The notes under the pieces were generated by a model that made no database searches, was not told the DNA's origin, and was given only the letters and a program-made list of their open reading frames with translations. Positions 1-10,965 of a DNA stretch of 64,000 nucleotides are shown piece by piece. Source of the DNA: Lamellibrachia columna. Taxonomy: Eukaryota; Annelida; Polychaeta; Sabellida; Siboglinidae. The stretch lies in NCBI GenBank assembly GCA_963662155.1, contig OY759270.1, positions 15,400,509-15,464,508 of the forward strand, given 5' to 3'. Position numbers and translations under genes: made by a program. Numbering within the stretch: the first letter of the stretch is position 1; each line of letters begins with the position of its first letter.

Positions 1-325
1 CACGCTGGATCTCCTGGTTAGCCCGATATGATTCGTTGTCCATGGCAGAACCCCCGTTAGACGAGCTCGTCAGGAAGACCAGTCTTCGGCAACAGTTTGC
101 TAGTGCAATGGGTCAACGCCATTGTCTTTCGGGCCTATTTTGAACGCATTCTTATATTACAATTTATGTCTGCCTACTGGACATTTGCCTTCAGCTAAAT
201 ATCCATACAGGGTCATATTTGGGAGTCTGTCACAGAATATTAAGTGGCGGACTTGGGGGATTTGAGTCATTGCAGGACAACGTTCGTCAACTCTGAGCAC
301 CGTTTTCGTGGAGTGTTGCCAGTTG
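1..325. repeat. Left part of duplicated block A, upstream of the DUF7869-like gene
   Basis: This stretch matches 21124-21480 closely. Both hold the same run from 'ctcctggtt' through 'cccgatatgattcg' to 'tggagtgttgccagttga'. It is therefore the left part of a segmentally duplicated unit. No gene is seen in it. Confidence 0.75.
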
Positions 326-1372
326 ATGAACTTATATTTTATGCACCAGGCTAGGCAATTAAGGATATATTTCGCTAATACATGTATGCCTACCCAAAAA
401 AGCTACAACACTCAATTCATTCAACAAGTGCATTTCCCCTCAGACCCAATGCAACCAGGGCCAATGTACTTCCTTTGTCCAAGAAAGTGCGGTTTGTTTG
501 GCGTGACATGTGAGGGAATGCCACAACAGGTGACATACCTGATTGACGAAGGAATGGCCATCACCAAGGGTGCTAATTCTGTTATTAGCTACTTGGACCA
601 TTTCTTCGCCAATTATGGTGTTGGAGAGATGCACGTCCACCTGCACTGTGACAACTGTTCTGGCCAGAACAAAAACAACTACCTTCTGTGGTATCTGGCA
701 TGGCGAGTCATACACTCATTGCACCTGTCTGTCTCCCTGAACTTCCTCATCACAGGGCACACCAAATTTGGACCTGACTGGTGCTTTGGCTTGATCAAGC
801 AGAACTATCGTCGACACATGGTGTCGTGTTTGGATGATATCGTTGATGTTGTCAAAACAAGCACTGTAACGGGCGTCAACATCACACAGAAAGTTGGAAC
901 GGAAGATGGTGAAGTTGTTGTGCCCCAGGCTAACTGGCAGTCATTTCTGAGGCCTTTTTTCCGTGTGATGAAAGGCATCAAACAGTTCCACCATTTCCGG
1001 TTTGATGTGGCTCAACCTGGAGTGGTGTTCAGGAAGGAGTTTGCTGATTCGGAGGAGGAGAGGTGTGAACTACTTCTGGATGATGAGGTGTTGCCACCAC
1101 CCCGCCGGCCTCGGCCCAGCACACCACCTGGCTTGGACAATGCCAGAAAGTGGTACCTCCACAAAAAAATTCGGGAATTTTGCACGCCAAACACCAAGGA
1201 CATCACATGTCCTCAGCCAGACGAGGAGCCTGAGAGTACGAGTGTGGCGCAGCCAGCAGTGCCACAGAGTGTTGGGCCTACTAGCCGCAGTCGTGGTCGC
1301 GGGCGTGGAAAATCTCGGCCAAACACTGATGACCATCCTGCAGCAAAACGTGGACGGAGGGGGCGCCACTAG
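326..1372 (+). CDS. DUF7869-like protein, probable transposon-associated or retrocopied gene
   Basis: The open frame gives about 348 residues from the ATG at 326; the frame is open a few codons further up but without an ATG. From about residue 30 it resembles the DUF7869 family, found in many copies in invertebrate genomes. Visible hallmarks are QQVHFP-SDP-QPGP, PRKCGLFGV, YLIDEG, HLHCDNCSGQNKNN, GHTKFGPDWCFGLIKQ and HHFRFD. The D/N-rich HxHCDNCSGQNKNN box looks like an RNase H-fold active-site segment, but that is inference and the function is unknown. The last 90 residues are Pro-rich and then Arg/Gly/Lys-rich (RGRGRGKSRP, KRGRRGRH), like a nuclear or nucleic-acid-binding tail. The body is intronless and followed by a polyadenylation signal. 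The first 30 residues derive from block DNA also present at 21.5 kb, where the domain itself is absent, so the true start is doubtful. It could be a 5'-truncated copy. Confidence 0.6.
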   Translation: MNLYFMHQARQLRIYFANTCMPTQKSYNTQFIQQVHFPSDPMQPGPMYFLCPRKCGLFGVTCEGMPQQVTYLIDEGMAITKGANSVISYLDHFFANYGVGEMHVHLHCDNCSGQNKNNYLLWYLAWRVIHSLHLSVSLNFLITGHTKFGPDWCFGLIKQNYRRHMVSCLDDIVDVVKTSTVTGVNITQKVGTEDGEVVVPQANWQSFLRPFFRVMKGIKQFHHFRFDVAQPGVVFRKEFADSEEERCELLLDDEVLPPPRRPRPSTPPGLDNARKWYLHKKIREFCTPNTKDITCPQPDEEPESTSVAQPAVPQSVGPTSRSRGRGRGKSRPNTDDHPAAKRGRRGRH

Positions 1373-1464
1373 TCAGTAACTTGACTAAATTTGATATAAC
1401 AGACAATTAATATTATTGATTGCCATCCGTTATCAGTTGCCTTCAGAGCACGGCTAAATTGCAG

Positions 1465-1470
1465 AATAAA
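1465..1470 (+). promoter_or_regulatory. Candidate polyadenylation signal AATAAA
   Basis: AATAAA lies about 90 bp after the stop of the DUF7869-like frame, in AT-rich DNA, at a sensible distance for 3' end formation. Confidence 0.45.
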
Positions 1471-1872
1471 GCACTACAACTGAAAAAATTTGATTTTTTC
1501 ATTTTGTAAACAAATAACGTTAGTGCTAATAACAATAATAATACAACAATATTGTTATGAAACTAATTTCCAAGTAAAAATATTCACACATGTGTCTGTC
1601 TGATATGATGTATGCAGGAACACTGTGCTACATGGCGGTTTCCAATGTAATCCTCCCAAAACAAGTTAATGGATCTTCGAAGTAGATTTTCTCCAAATTA
1701 ACGTTTTTGACCATGGTATGTTAAAAATAAAATATCTTTACGAAACATCATGACACATCAGTGAGAATGGTATCATTTTGAAGCTAAACAAATGCTGGTT
1801 CCAGAAATATAATAAAGTGCACAAACATTTTTTTGTCCAAGTGACTGATTTTGCTGTCCTGGGTCACATATA
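1471..1872. other. AT-rich sequence with no gene seen
   Basis: AT-rich tail of the segment present in block A but missing from the paralogous site near 21595. No coding, RNA or repeat structure was recognised. Confidence 0.5.
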
Positions 1873-2690
1873 GTTTCTTATCCGATATATGGCGAAGACT
1901 ACAGCGATGAGTGTCCCTGTAGTCTACAGTGATGAATAGTTCTCCGTCAGCTGTACGTACGTCAGAAATGTATATCACGCGCTATCACACAGAGCCCTGT
2001 CTGCCCATGGAGTCACTGACTCAATTGCACGACGTATCACAGAGAGCCATATCTGCCCACGGAGACATTGATTGAATAACACGCTCTACCACACAGAGCC
2101 GTGTCTGCCCACTGAGACACTGACTGGCCTATTGCAGAGGTCTACCTGTTTGTATATGCAGATGGCATCAGCTTTTTCGTATTCTTAGAGGCAGGAGACA
2201 ATGTTGCATATGTCATTCAGTTATGCAGAGTGCTCCCTGTTCTGACTGGATTCAAATGTGTAGAATAGCTATATTTAATAGAACGAAGTTGAAATCAGTT
2301 TAGCTGTTCCCCAAAATTATATAGGTTCTCACCCGATATCTGGCGACAACAACACTAAAAGTGTCCCCGACAGCACGCAGTCGACCTACCCCTTGATGAA
2401 TAATACCCGTGAACTGCAGGTGCGTCAGAAATGTATTTACGCGTTATCACACAGAGCCCTGTCTGCCCACGGAGACATTGATTGCAGTGGTTTGTGTAAT
2501 AGGCAGACGGTGTCATCTTTGTCGTGGACTTAGAGGCAGGAGAAAATACTGCATATATTATTCAGTTAGACCTAATGCGTTGTCAAACTCTGTGTTCTGA
2601 TTGGATTCAAATGTGTATAATAGCTACATTTAGTAGAACGAAGTTGTACTCAGATTAGATGTTCCCCAAAACCTCAATAGCGAAGGAGAC
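1873..2690. repeat. Block A copy of the 93-bp-family repeat, two partial copies in tandem
   Basis: Two successive copies (about 1885-2300 and 2325-2690) share the order 'cccgatat(c/a)tggcg', 'gtgtcccc/t', 'cacgcgctatcacacagagcc', 'ggagacattgattg', 'gaggcaggagaaaat', 'ccccaaaa'. The same order appears once at 21600-22030 and, with the middle amplified, at 49951-50930. It lies beyond the 3' end of the minus-strand serpins in all three blocks. No gene is seen from 2690 to 3135. Confidence 0.75.
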
Positions 2691-3135
2691 ATGTTCGTGA
2701 AACTCTCCCGCTTTTACGTCACCACTTAGATTAGATCACTAAGCAAATGCATTCGAATCACGTTAACTTGTAGCACACATAGTTGACTGTTTACACGTAA
2801 ATAACACGAAACACATTTATGCCTGAACATAGCACGTTATGTGTATCAGTCCAATCGTTCGCGTATATTTACTATTACATATCACCATAAGATATATCTT
2901 AGTAGCGAATGTTCTTCGTTTGTGTAACTCTGGTAGCACATGACATGTGCGTTACAGGTGCCAACGCAATCAAATTATTAAGTTATGCCATGACGCGTTT
3001 GCAATCAGAATAGTATCTACATGCAACTGGAACGTTGACTACACAGCTTTGTTGACTGCATAGCGTTTTTTGCACTGCTTCTCGAATTTGAGGAACTGCA
3101 CGTATGACAGCTCTCTGACATCGATGAGTTCCTTC

Positions 3136-3697
3136 TTGCGGCTTCACGAGGCGCCCAAGGAACAAAATCGACCCGTTGTTGTTGTCCCGGATTATTAGCA
3201 AGAAGGGATGATCTGCGTAGAAGTACTTCTGGGTGGAAATTCCACTTCAGCCAATCATTATTACTGCCGTGGCAGCGGCGGCTTCGGTGCCGGTCTCGCC
3301 CCTTTTGACGAATGCCTTGTGGATGACATATGACACATACAACTGGTAAGAACAGGCGTTGACCGCGAATGCCTGCGTCATGCCCATAGCTTGCAGCACC
3401 TTGCTTAGACTCATTTCCAAGGTCATTCCGAATCTCGGAAAGGATATGGCCACTGTCTGACTTCGCAACATGGCCAAAGCTGATATGACTGAAGTGTAGG
3501 TGACTTTGCTCTCCAACGAAGCCAGACCGTCGACCTTGTTGGGCAAGAGGACATACATTGCGAGTCTGTTTCCCGTGTACGGTAGCTCCAATATCTTACA
3601 CTGCAGCTGCCCGTTCTCTGAATACCGGTATTTACCGCGATTGGCCATCATCTTCACCGGGACAGTCTGCGACATGGACACATGGAATGTCGCGCTT
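3136..3697 (-). pseudogene. Serpin pseudogene, 3' half only (block A copy of S3)
   Basis: The reverse strand encodes the C-terminal half of a serpin close to the S3 protein: SQTVPVKMM, CKILELPYTGNRLAMYVLLPNK, the hinge GETGTEAAAATAV, and GSILFLGRLVKP. It is broken in at least four ways. It begins abruptly at about 3697 with no upstream exon. Residues equivalent to NADFSGISSY are lost by a deletion near 3345. An indel brings a TGA just after the hinge (about 3247-3260), so the loop and C-terminus lie in another frame. The normal TAA after LVKP is CAA at 3136-3138. The upstream end abuts DNA that in blocks B and C lies beyond the 5' exon, which marks a deletion junction. Confidence 0.88.
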
Positions 3698-4075
3698 CGC
3701 AGAAGCTTTTAACGACACCTACCAGTGGTCTGTCACATTTAGATTGAGAGTAATTATTTCTTAACTCTTCAATAGCGTCTGTGTGACTGTCGTCTTCTGA
3801 CGCCGTTAATGTGAAGGGGTCATCTGTGAATGCGTCTCTCGCGTGCATGCACTATACTTATTTCTCACGAAATATATCCATTAAAGAATCACATCTTGAG
3901 TGGCAACTCTACCGTGAAGCACGTCGGTCCTATGTCCAGACTAGCGCCATGAATCTGTTCGAGTGCCAGGCACCTCCATCGCCTTTGTTTTGTCGTCTTC
4001 TTCTACGTCATGGCACCTGCAAGAGTTTTTCTTACACGGTTGCGACATATAAATTAATATATACTGTTACATGTG
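3698..4075. repeat. Duplicated block E, copy 1
   Basis: Matches 30055-30400 and 56455-56715. Shared landmarks are 'ttgagagtaatt(a/c)tttct', 'tgactgtcgtctt', 'ccgttaatgtgaagggg' and the (c)accgtgaa-cacgt stretch. No coding sequence is evident. It directly follows the truncated serpin at 3697. Confidence 0.8.
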
Positions 4076-4079
4076 TTCC

Positions 4080-4465
4080 TGAGACATGGTGAATGTTTGA
4101 TTCGTAGAGACAATGTTGAATGTGTGATAATCAAAGATAATGTTGAATGTGTGATTCATGGACACAATGTCGAATGTATGAGTCAGTACGACAATGCTGA
4201 ATATTTCATTCACATTGAGTCATAGATGAATGTGTCACCCACGCAGACAATATTGGATGTATGATTCACTGAGACAATGTGGAATGCGTGATTCACATAA
4301 ACAATGCGTAAAGTGTGATTCACAGAGACAATGTTGAAAGTGTGATTCAATGTCATAATGCTGAACATGCCATACACAGAGACAATGCTGAACGTGTCAT
4401 TCACATAAATAATGTTGACTGTGTCATTCATAGAGACAATGCTGAATGTGTCATTAACCTACTGC
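4080..4465. repeat. Degenerate 27-bp tandem repeat, short version of the 30.5-31.2 kb array
   Basis: About 14 imperfect units of the type 'gacaatgttgaatgtgtgattca(c/t)', in the same orientation and the same position after block E as the larger array at 30480-31245. The unit lacks stops in some frames, which makes short spurious reading frames. Confidence 0.8.
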
Positions 4466-5684
4466 TGGTGAATTACGAGTGGATGTCAAATCAAAGTAAA
4501 ACAAAACGTACATGTACTTCATCGTGTACGTTTTACTAAAATGCAATTCGTAGAAGGCACGTTTACTTTTTGTCAAGATTATTTTTGGTATCTCATTTGG
4601 ACTTTTACTTGATAACAAAACAGCCAGAGTCGCTAGTAGCAACGAATGTTATGAACACTGTTCACGCCACCAAACTGCAGTTTGATTGATTCGTTTAAAC
4701 AGGTGGCGATGGATCGCACCGACATCGAGAAAACGTCACTTGTATGTCACCTATTTTTGCCGCGACATCGCGTTTGGTACCAGTACTCTTTTTATATTGT
4801 GTAATTGCGTATGAATCACAACGACAGCAAAGCCACTTGGAAACGGGGCGTTACATAGCAAAATATGAGTGAGTAAATACTCTTGCAGGTGTCCAGCAGT
4901 ATATATCTTTGAACATTAAAGGACAGGCAACAACCTACTTAAATAATTAGCGTGTATCACGAGTACACAAAACACGCTTTGCCATAGCAATAAATTTAAT
5001 GTATATAAATACTCGTGAACAGTAACCTTTTACCAGACTTTCTAGACACGTCGGTACCTGTCAGTACCTGTGCATGCCTCTCTATGCCTGTTTACGTCCT
5101 GACGCCAAACGTGGCACCTCGGAGTTTTAGACTATTGTTGATGGAGTGCCTCGGATAAAATCTATATTCCCTTTGCGTGACAATTACTTCCCATTCGCTA
5201 TGACTAGTTTGATGAATGCCACGCTCCGCGGCTCGCACAAGAATATAAACACGACGACTGGGTTGAAACGGCGGAAGAGGCAAGACACTTCAACGGCATC
5301 ACACAGCTTCAAGCAGGTATTCGTGTTCTACGTTACTCTACCTTTTTTTGTAACATTGCTTCTCAGTTGCTGTGTTTTTCTTATATTGCGTGGGAGTGGT
5401 AACTCGAGGAATATCTAAAGTTACCTTTTATTCAGACATGTTTAGTGACAACCAACGGCAGTTATTGTAAGTATGTATATAAAACAAACAATATGAGATA
5501 TAGTACGCAGAAACACAACGAAGACTACAACTCTTGTCTTGTCAAAGCTTCTACAACGCCTCACGAATACTTCTACTTTGTAGAACAAGGGCATGCGTAT
5601 GTTTGTTGAAACTATGTAGTATGTTTAAGTATTACAAGTTCAATAACGTAAAAGTACACTAAGTAATATTAATATTGGGATATG
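4466..5684. other. Intergenic sequence with no gene seen
   Basis: AT-rich, with short unlinked reading frames only. It holds the likely upstream region of serpin S1. Confidence 0.5.
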
Positions 5685-5690
5685 TATAAA
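5685..5690 (+). promoter_or_regulatory. Possible TATA box of serpin S1
   Basis: TATAAA lies 89 bp before the S1 start codon. It would place a transcription start near 5715. A 3' splice-site-like 'ttttcag' just before the ATG (5766) competes with this, since the paralogues appear to use an upstream non-coding exon. Confidence 0.3.
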
Positions 5691-5778
5691 TGGCCTTACT
5701 TCTTCCGAAACTACGATAAGTAAAAAGTAACAACGTTAGCCATGCTATTGCTTGTGCAATTTTCAGAAGGACGCAGCC

Positions 5779-7422
5779 ATGCGGAACCACTTGTTCATCC
5801 TAGGAGTGGTACTTTTCCTTGTTACAATCGACGTGACGTCATCATATAACGTGTGGAAGTTGGCCCGAGCTAACTGCAAGTTCGCCTTTAGTCTTTACGG
5901 CGAGATAATCAAAAGTGAGGTCGGAAAGAACGTCTTCTTCTCTCCGTTCAGGTAAGAATATTGGCTGCATATGTCAATGTGCATAATCTGCAAAGCATGA
6001 ACCTTTATGTATGTCACAGCCGTGCGTAGACCTCGCAACAAAACCCAACTGGCCAGTAAATTATATCTCAAGACTGTGTCTACCACATAATTCAGGCTGT
6101 TTTACGACATTGGGTCACGAGACGTTTGCTCCTCACACGATATTTGGTCACACGGCATACGGTCACACAACATTTCTTCACATAATTCAGGGCGTGACGT
6201 TTGGTCAGACTTATGTTCGCCATGTTGATACATTTGATAGAATGTGTCGAATAATCAAATATTGTATTTTATGATTAGCAAGCGACGGTTCATTTACAAA
6301 TCGTTTTGAAGAAATGTCCTGCACCAATCAGTCGATCAATTAATCAATAAATCAATCAATCGTTAATTTTATTACAATGAAGTGTATTATTGCAGCATAT
6401 CGACGGCTCTTGCGATGACGTACGCCGGAGCCCGAGGCAAGACAGCGAAAGAAATGTGTCAGGTGCTTAAATTCTGCCCCTTGAAGTTCAACATCCACGC
6501 AAGTTTCCGCTCCACCCTGGCTTCAATGAATGCCGCGCAAGGCGAATATAAGCTGTCAGTGGCAGACGGGATCTTCGTCCATGAGAATTTTACGGTCCAT
6601 CAGTCGTTTCTTAGTTCCCTAGACTACTATTACTCCGCCGGCTTCAAGGCGCTCGACTTCCACGGCGATCCACGAGGGTCCGCCAAGTATATTAACAAGT
6701 GGGTCGAGGAAAGGACGAACCACAAGATAAAGGACATCGTTAGTCCGCTGGCCATCGGAACGTCGGTGATGGCGTTGGCGAACGCTATCTACTTCAAAGG
6801 ATTGTGGAAGTGCCCGTTCAACCCCGACAACACAAAGCTCGCTAAGTTCTACGCTGCCCCGACATGGTCGACCAGTGGAGAGATGATGATTCAAACCGAC
6901 ATATTCAGATATTCACTGAACCGCCGACTCGGTTGTCAGATCCTGGAGATGCCGTACAAGGGAGACAGATTATCCATGTACATCCTACTGCCAACGAAGA
7001 CTTACGGTCTGGCGTCGTTGGAGAGAAAGCTCACCTTCAATTCCCTCACCTCAGCGTTGGCCAAGTTGTACACTCGAAGGTTGTCGGTGGCGATTCCCAA
7101 GATCAAGATGACAATAGGTAAGAATTTGCCTGATACGTTGACCGCAATGGGAATGGTACAAGCATTTCGCCTTGACGCCGACTTTACAGGCATGAGCCCT
7201 CTTCGCCCTTTGTTTGTGTCAGACGTGATCCACGTGGCGTTCATTGAAGTCGACGAGAAAGGCACTGAAGCTGCTGCGGCCACCATTGTGCTGATGTCGC
7301 GTGGGGCCCCACCACCGCCCATACACAAGGACTTCGTCGCCGATCATCCTTTCCTCTTCCTGATTCGCGACGAAGTCACCGGGTCGATCTTGTTCCTCGG
7401 ACGTTTCATGACTCCTAGATAA
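5779..7422 (+). CDS. Serpin S1, secreted serine/cysteine protease inhibitor, two coding exons
   Basis: Coding exons are 5779-5951 and 6396-7422, giving 399 residues, normal for a secreted serpin. Exon 1 starts MRNHLFILGVVLFL, a signal peptide, and ends NVFFSPF. The donor is CAG|GTAAGA and the acceptor TTGCAG|C. The split codon (AG+C, phase 2) creates the classic serpin motif SPFSISTALAM. Further family marks are NAIYFKG, an inhibitory hinge EKGTEAAAAT, and the signature FVADHPFLFLI with GSILFLGRF. Counting from the hinge glycine as P15 puts P2-P1-P1' at R-G-A, with LMSRGAPPPP around the scissile bond, so an Arg-directed (trypsin-like) target is possible if cleavage follows R. Cysteines in MCQVLKFCPLKF and WKCPF are shared by paralogues. 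There is no ER-retention tail, which fits extracellular action. The target protease is unknown. Confidence 0.93.
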
Positions 7423-7722
7423 GAAGACATGCATTGGAATCCAATACGAGAACCAGAGGGCGCGTGCAGACAGAGGTCGCTAGTATCCATAATATTTCTG
7501 GAGAATTTGAACGAACAACTACTTTTATTAAATGTAAAGATAGACATCCAATGCCGCTTTTTACTACATAAGCAATATGTTTTACCTCTAAGATGTATCT
7601 CCAAGTATTTTCATGCATATACTTTTGACCGATCAGTCGTTTTATTGGCAATGCTCAAATTGAAGATTTTAATGTAACATTTGGTTTAATTTACTATTAT
7701 TGTGAATTAAGTGAACTGGTTC

Positions 7723-7728
7723 AATAAA
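7723..7728 (+). promoter_or_regulatory. Candidate polyadenylation signal of serpin S1
   Basis: AATAAA about 300 bp after the S1 stop codon, in AT-rich sequence. Confidence 0.45.
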
Positions 7729-8149
7729 TTGTCGTTATGTGCTCTGGAAATCTAGTTCTCGCTGCGTCGTCCACATTGGCGTGCTCAATCAACCTGACAT
7801 GGTGGGATGTTTATTTATACAATATGCGCCTTTCCATAATAGCAATAAACCCTAAATATGTTCATAAAAAATCCACATATAAATGTGTGGGTGTGTTTTT
7901 ACGTGCGTGCGTGCTTGCGTGAGTGAGTACGTGCGTCAGTGCGTGCGTGCGTTTGATTTAGTCAGTGAGATTATTGATCGTGATGTACAATGCAAAAAGA
8001 TGTAACTGCGCCACTAGAGGCAAACACAAATAAGGGTAAACTTACAAGTCCTTATATAGCCCGGTGTCCGGTTCTCAAGTTTTCTGGAAAGTACTACGTC
8101 ATATCTCAATTATTGTTACGTTATTCCCTAACATTATTTCATCACTGCA
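7729..8149. other. Intergenic, with a short (GTGC)-rich tract
   Basis: No gene seen. An imperfect GTGC/GTGA simple repeat spans about 7893-7950. Confidence 0.5.
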
Positions 8150-8305
8150 GCAAGTGTGTAGCCAGATACTCATTTAAATAGCTGAATGAACTGGAGCCAG
8201 AAGGGCTTCGGGTATTGTCCGGACGTCGAAACAACAGTAAGAGGAGCCGAACACCAGTCCTCTTGATTGAGAGGACGGCATTCTAACCGCTAATTTACTA
8301 GTGTT
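8150..8305 (-). mobile_element. tRNA-derived SINE, copy 1
   Basis: On the reverse strand this reads as a tRNA-like head (A-box-like 'tagcggttagaatg', then 'ctctcaatcaagagga', then a weak B-box) followed by a tail 'ttcattcagcta' and 'gtatctggctaca'. The same order occurs at 11588-11740 on the forward strand, so the two are copies of one SINE family with a Pol III-type internal promoter. Confidence 0.65.
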
Positions 8306-9265
8306 GATGTATATGGTAGAACACTCGTGATAGTTATTATGTGTCTCTATGTTTTTCAATCAACATAAAAAATCCACGTCCTAGTTAAACGGCGATACGA
8401 ATGTTAAAATTCACATTTTCCACACAGGGATACAAGTTAAACTGGTAATAATGAAGCAGTAATTCAGATATATACCCCCAACTTACCAAACATTTGAATA
8501 CGAATATGCATATGTGAGTGAAAAAAAAAACAATTCACCCTCTCCGGTTTACTATGTTATATACAAATGTACATACAACATTTCAGTATATGCATATATA
8601 TTATATATTGACCACATTAAGTATTGTAAAGTTGATGGACTCGAAGTGACTAAAGAGATCGCAAAGAGACACCAACGGCCTAAATAAAGGAGCAGATGTA
8701 ATATTTTAGAATGTAGCACACAATATGTACGTGTCTGCAGTGTTAAACAGTTTCATATATACGTTTTTCGTTCCCAACGTATATCAATCTCAACTTAACT
8801 TTCAGCTATCAGTTTGAACCAGTGAACTTATCCATTAAGCCCTAGAGTGAGGGATGTGGCTGGACACTCACACACGCACGCACGCACGCACGCACTCACT
8901 CACTCACACACACACACATACATATACACACACACGCACACACGCATTGGTATCTTACATGACTGCTTGCTTGTGTGAGGATGTGTTGCAAGCAAATCAT
9001 TACACAACTCTCAACGGAATATAAACTCGGCAAGCGAAAGCAGTTGCCAGAATGTACCTGAGGTTAGTTCTGATATCTACACAACAGCTACCTCAACGGT
9101 ATCATCCTGGGACTAGCATACTTGTAAAGGACAGTCTATCTGGTTTCGTTCCACCCTACGTGGTGTGTTAAGTGTATTGGGATAACGATTAGACCACTTG
9201 TAAAATGGAAGAAATTAAACTTTGGTTAACGACGGCGCGGACAAGTGCTTTGATTCAAAAACCTG
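8306..9265. other. Intergenic, with a (CACG)/(CA) tract at 8871-8945
   Basis: No gene seen. The only structure is the simple repeat, mostly CACG then CA with TATA interruptions. Confidence 0.5.
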
Positions 9266-9656
9266 TTGGTACATCCCAAGGACAAAGTAGAACTAGAAGA
9301 ACATGGCAAGAACGGTGGTGCTGAGTACATTGGCGAGACAGGAAGACTACTTAAAACACGACTGGAGGAACACAGAAAGGACGTAGACAACTCGAAAAAT
9401 GGGAAATACACAATGAGCGGAAAAAATAGATTGATGTCTACCATCAATAAATCCGCCCTTACAGACAATGTGACAACTGAAAACCACATCATAGAGGGAG
9501 GGAGTGAACATTGTAGACAAGGAACCCAACCGAAGAATCCGGCATATCAAGGAAGCCATCTCGATCAAGAAAACCAGAACACCCATCAACAGAGGCGAGG
9601 GCAATTACGAACTGCCTCACGTGTACGATGATGTCATTCAGCGTAATCGGTACTGA
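9266..9656 (+). pseudogene. Penelope-like element fragment: C-terminal GIY-YIG endonuclease
   Basis: The translation shows HPKDKVELEE, then AEYIGETGRLLKTRLEEHRKDV, which is the YIG half and Arg-bearing helix of the GIY-YIG nuclease at the C-terminus of Penelope-like retroelement proteins. It continues with SALTDNVTTENHII. A frameshift near 9495-9510 moves the rest into another frame: IVDKEPNRRIRHIKEAISIK, TPINRGEGNYELPHVYDD, ending at the TGA 9654-9656. The reverse transcriptase part is absent, so this is a 5'-truncated dead copy. GIY-YIG nicks target DNA during insertion in intact elements (family knowledge). Confidence 0.75.
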
Positions 9657-9697
9657 TGAAGTCGACGTGATACGTTGACGAAAACCTCTCCCAGGTA
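9653..9697 (+). ncRNA. Hammerhead ribozyme-like core at the 3' end of the Penelope-like fragment
   Basis: CTGATGA (9653-9659) overlaps the element's stop codon. Next come one unpaired A, a 7-bp hairpin (GTCGACG 9661-9667 with CGTTGAC 9673-9679, one G-U pair), a GAAAA run (9680-9684), and a 4-bp hairpin (ACCT 9684-9687 with AGGT 9693-9696). This is the order of a hammerhead core: conserved box, stem II, GAAA, stem III. Hammerhead motifs are known in Penelope-like elements. The extra A residues and weak stem I suggest a decayed copy. Confidence 0.4.
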
Positions 9698-9716
9698 AAT
9701 TAAACACAACTTAGAT

Positions 9717-10239
9717 ATGTAAAATGAAACTTCTCTGATTTGAAAACGAACTATCCTGAAGAATGTTCAGTAATCTTGGTGAAGAACTGTAGAAGAAGGG
9801 ATTAATATGGCTGAGAAGTATGGCTTGAACTTGGGAGGCTCGCCTTAGACCGGTCTTGCTAGAGAAGAATTGTAGCCGCCTTACTGAGAATTGGATGATT
9901 TCAAACAACAGTTCGCCCCATTCGTTTCCAGTATCCGTTTTCGATCCACAAGTTACACCAATAACAAGTTTCTAAACCTCTTATAACTTGTAGTAATTGT
10001 GCCCCATGTGATACAACTGGCTACAACAGTTTAAACACGTGAAGAAAGCAACACTTATCCAGTGTTTCAAAGTTAATACAAAATAAGAGTTTCATAATTA
10101 AAAAGGCCTCGTAGATAATGTATTAAAATATTTTATGTAATACTATAAATATAGATTTTATTCCCAAATAATTAAAACATTCTAGGGCAGAGTTACGGAC
10201 CCAAACACTGGAAGATACAACAACGGCTACTGTTAATGT
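9717..10239. other. Intergenic sequence with no gene seen
   Basis: AT-rich with only small unsupported reading frames. Confidence 0.5.
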
Positions 10240-10760
10240 AAGAAACGTCTATTTTATGGGAGTTCATTCCAGAGGCAGTAGGCAGTCAATAGGACATACC
10301 TCTTATCGCCAAATGCGTTTGAGGATAGAATTGCCACGGCAGCTGTGTGTTGAGATGTTGATGTCTTCGTAGCTCTACGCACTACTGGAGGAGGTGGCTA
10401 CTCCACCAAGATTTTCGCTCTCTCGTCTGCTTCTTCCAGCCGATGGTGTTTTACGTTGATATGACGTCACCCAGTTGATCCATGCAACCTGTAGCTTCTC
10501 CTCCTGTCTCTATGTCAAAATTAGTGTTCCCAACCCATAGACTCAAAAACTGGCACCACGCAGAATTCCAACATGTTCTCTTTACTCTTCCTACAGCCTT
10601 TACATCTTCCAAAGTCTTCCTTGCTGTAGTTGCTGCTGCTGATGTTGCTGCTGCTATTGCTGCTGCGTGTATCCTCCTCTGTGCGTCATTGCTACTTCCT
10701 CCATCACCACACAGTCTTCCTCCCAAGTATGCAATTCTGTCCAATACTACATCTTTCTAA
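10240..10760 (-). mobile_element. Probable LINE reverse-transcriptase C-terminal remnant
   Basis: The reverse strand holds a frame starting MDRIAYLGGRLCGDGGSSND and then QRRIHAA, resembling the 'YLG...G...RI' segment that follows the RT domain in non-LTR retrotransposons. Downstream GGEATGCMDQL fits the kind of tail such proteins carry. A GCTGCTG-type triplet expansion interrupts it. The part at 10240-10400 is repeated at 58690-58855 ('gggagttc(a/g)ttccagagg', 'gctgtgtgttgagatgttgatg', 'ctactggaggaggtgg'). The family is not resolved. Confidence 0.4.
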
Positions 10761-10854
10761 ATCTTATCGCACAATTCCTGATATATCTTGTCCATTGCTT
10801 TACCAACAACTTTTTATCTCTACATCATTGTTCTCCCGATACCTCAGTTTGCAG

Positions 10855-10965
10855 CCGGAGACGGTCCGTAGCAGTTCCTGTATTTGATATGACCGTCGAC
10901 AAAGAGCTACCGGACATGATAATAGAGATAGGAATTAAACTTGCCCTCGTGAACCGTTCTGGACC
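10855..10965 (+). pseudogene. Short serpin relic
   Basis: About 35 codons read RRRSVAVPVFDMTVDKELPD and then IGIKLAL, which matches S2 residues around RRLSVAVPVFEMTVDQNLPD and MGMKLAL, just before the reactive loop. There is no serpin sequence on either side, so this is a small internal piece left by rearrangement. It shares the S2/S5-type VAVPVF wording rather than the S3 type (VAISFPRF). Confidence 0.8.
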
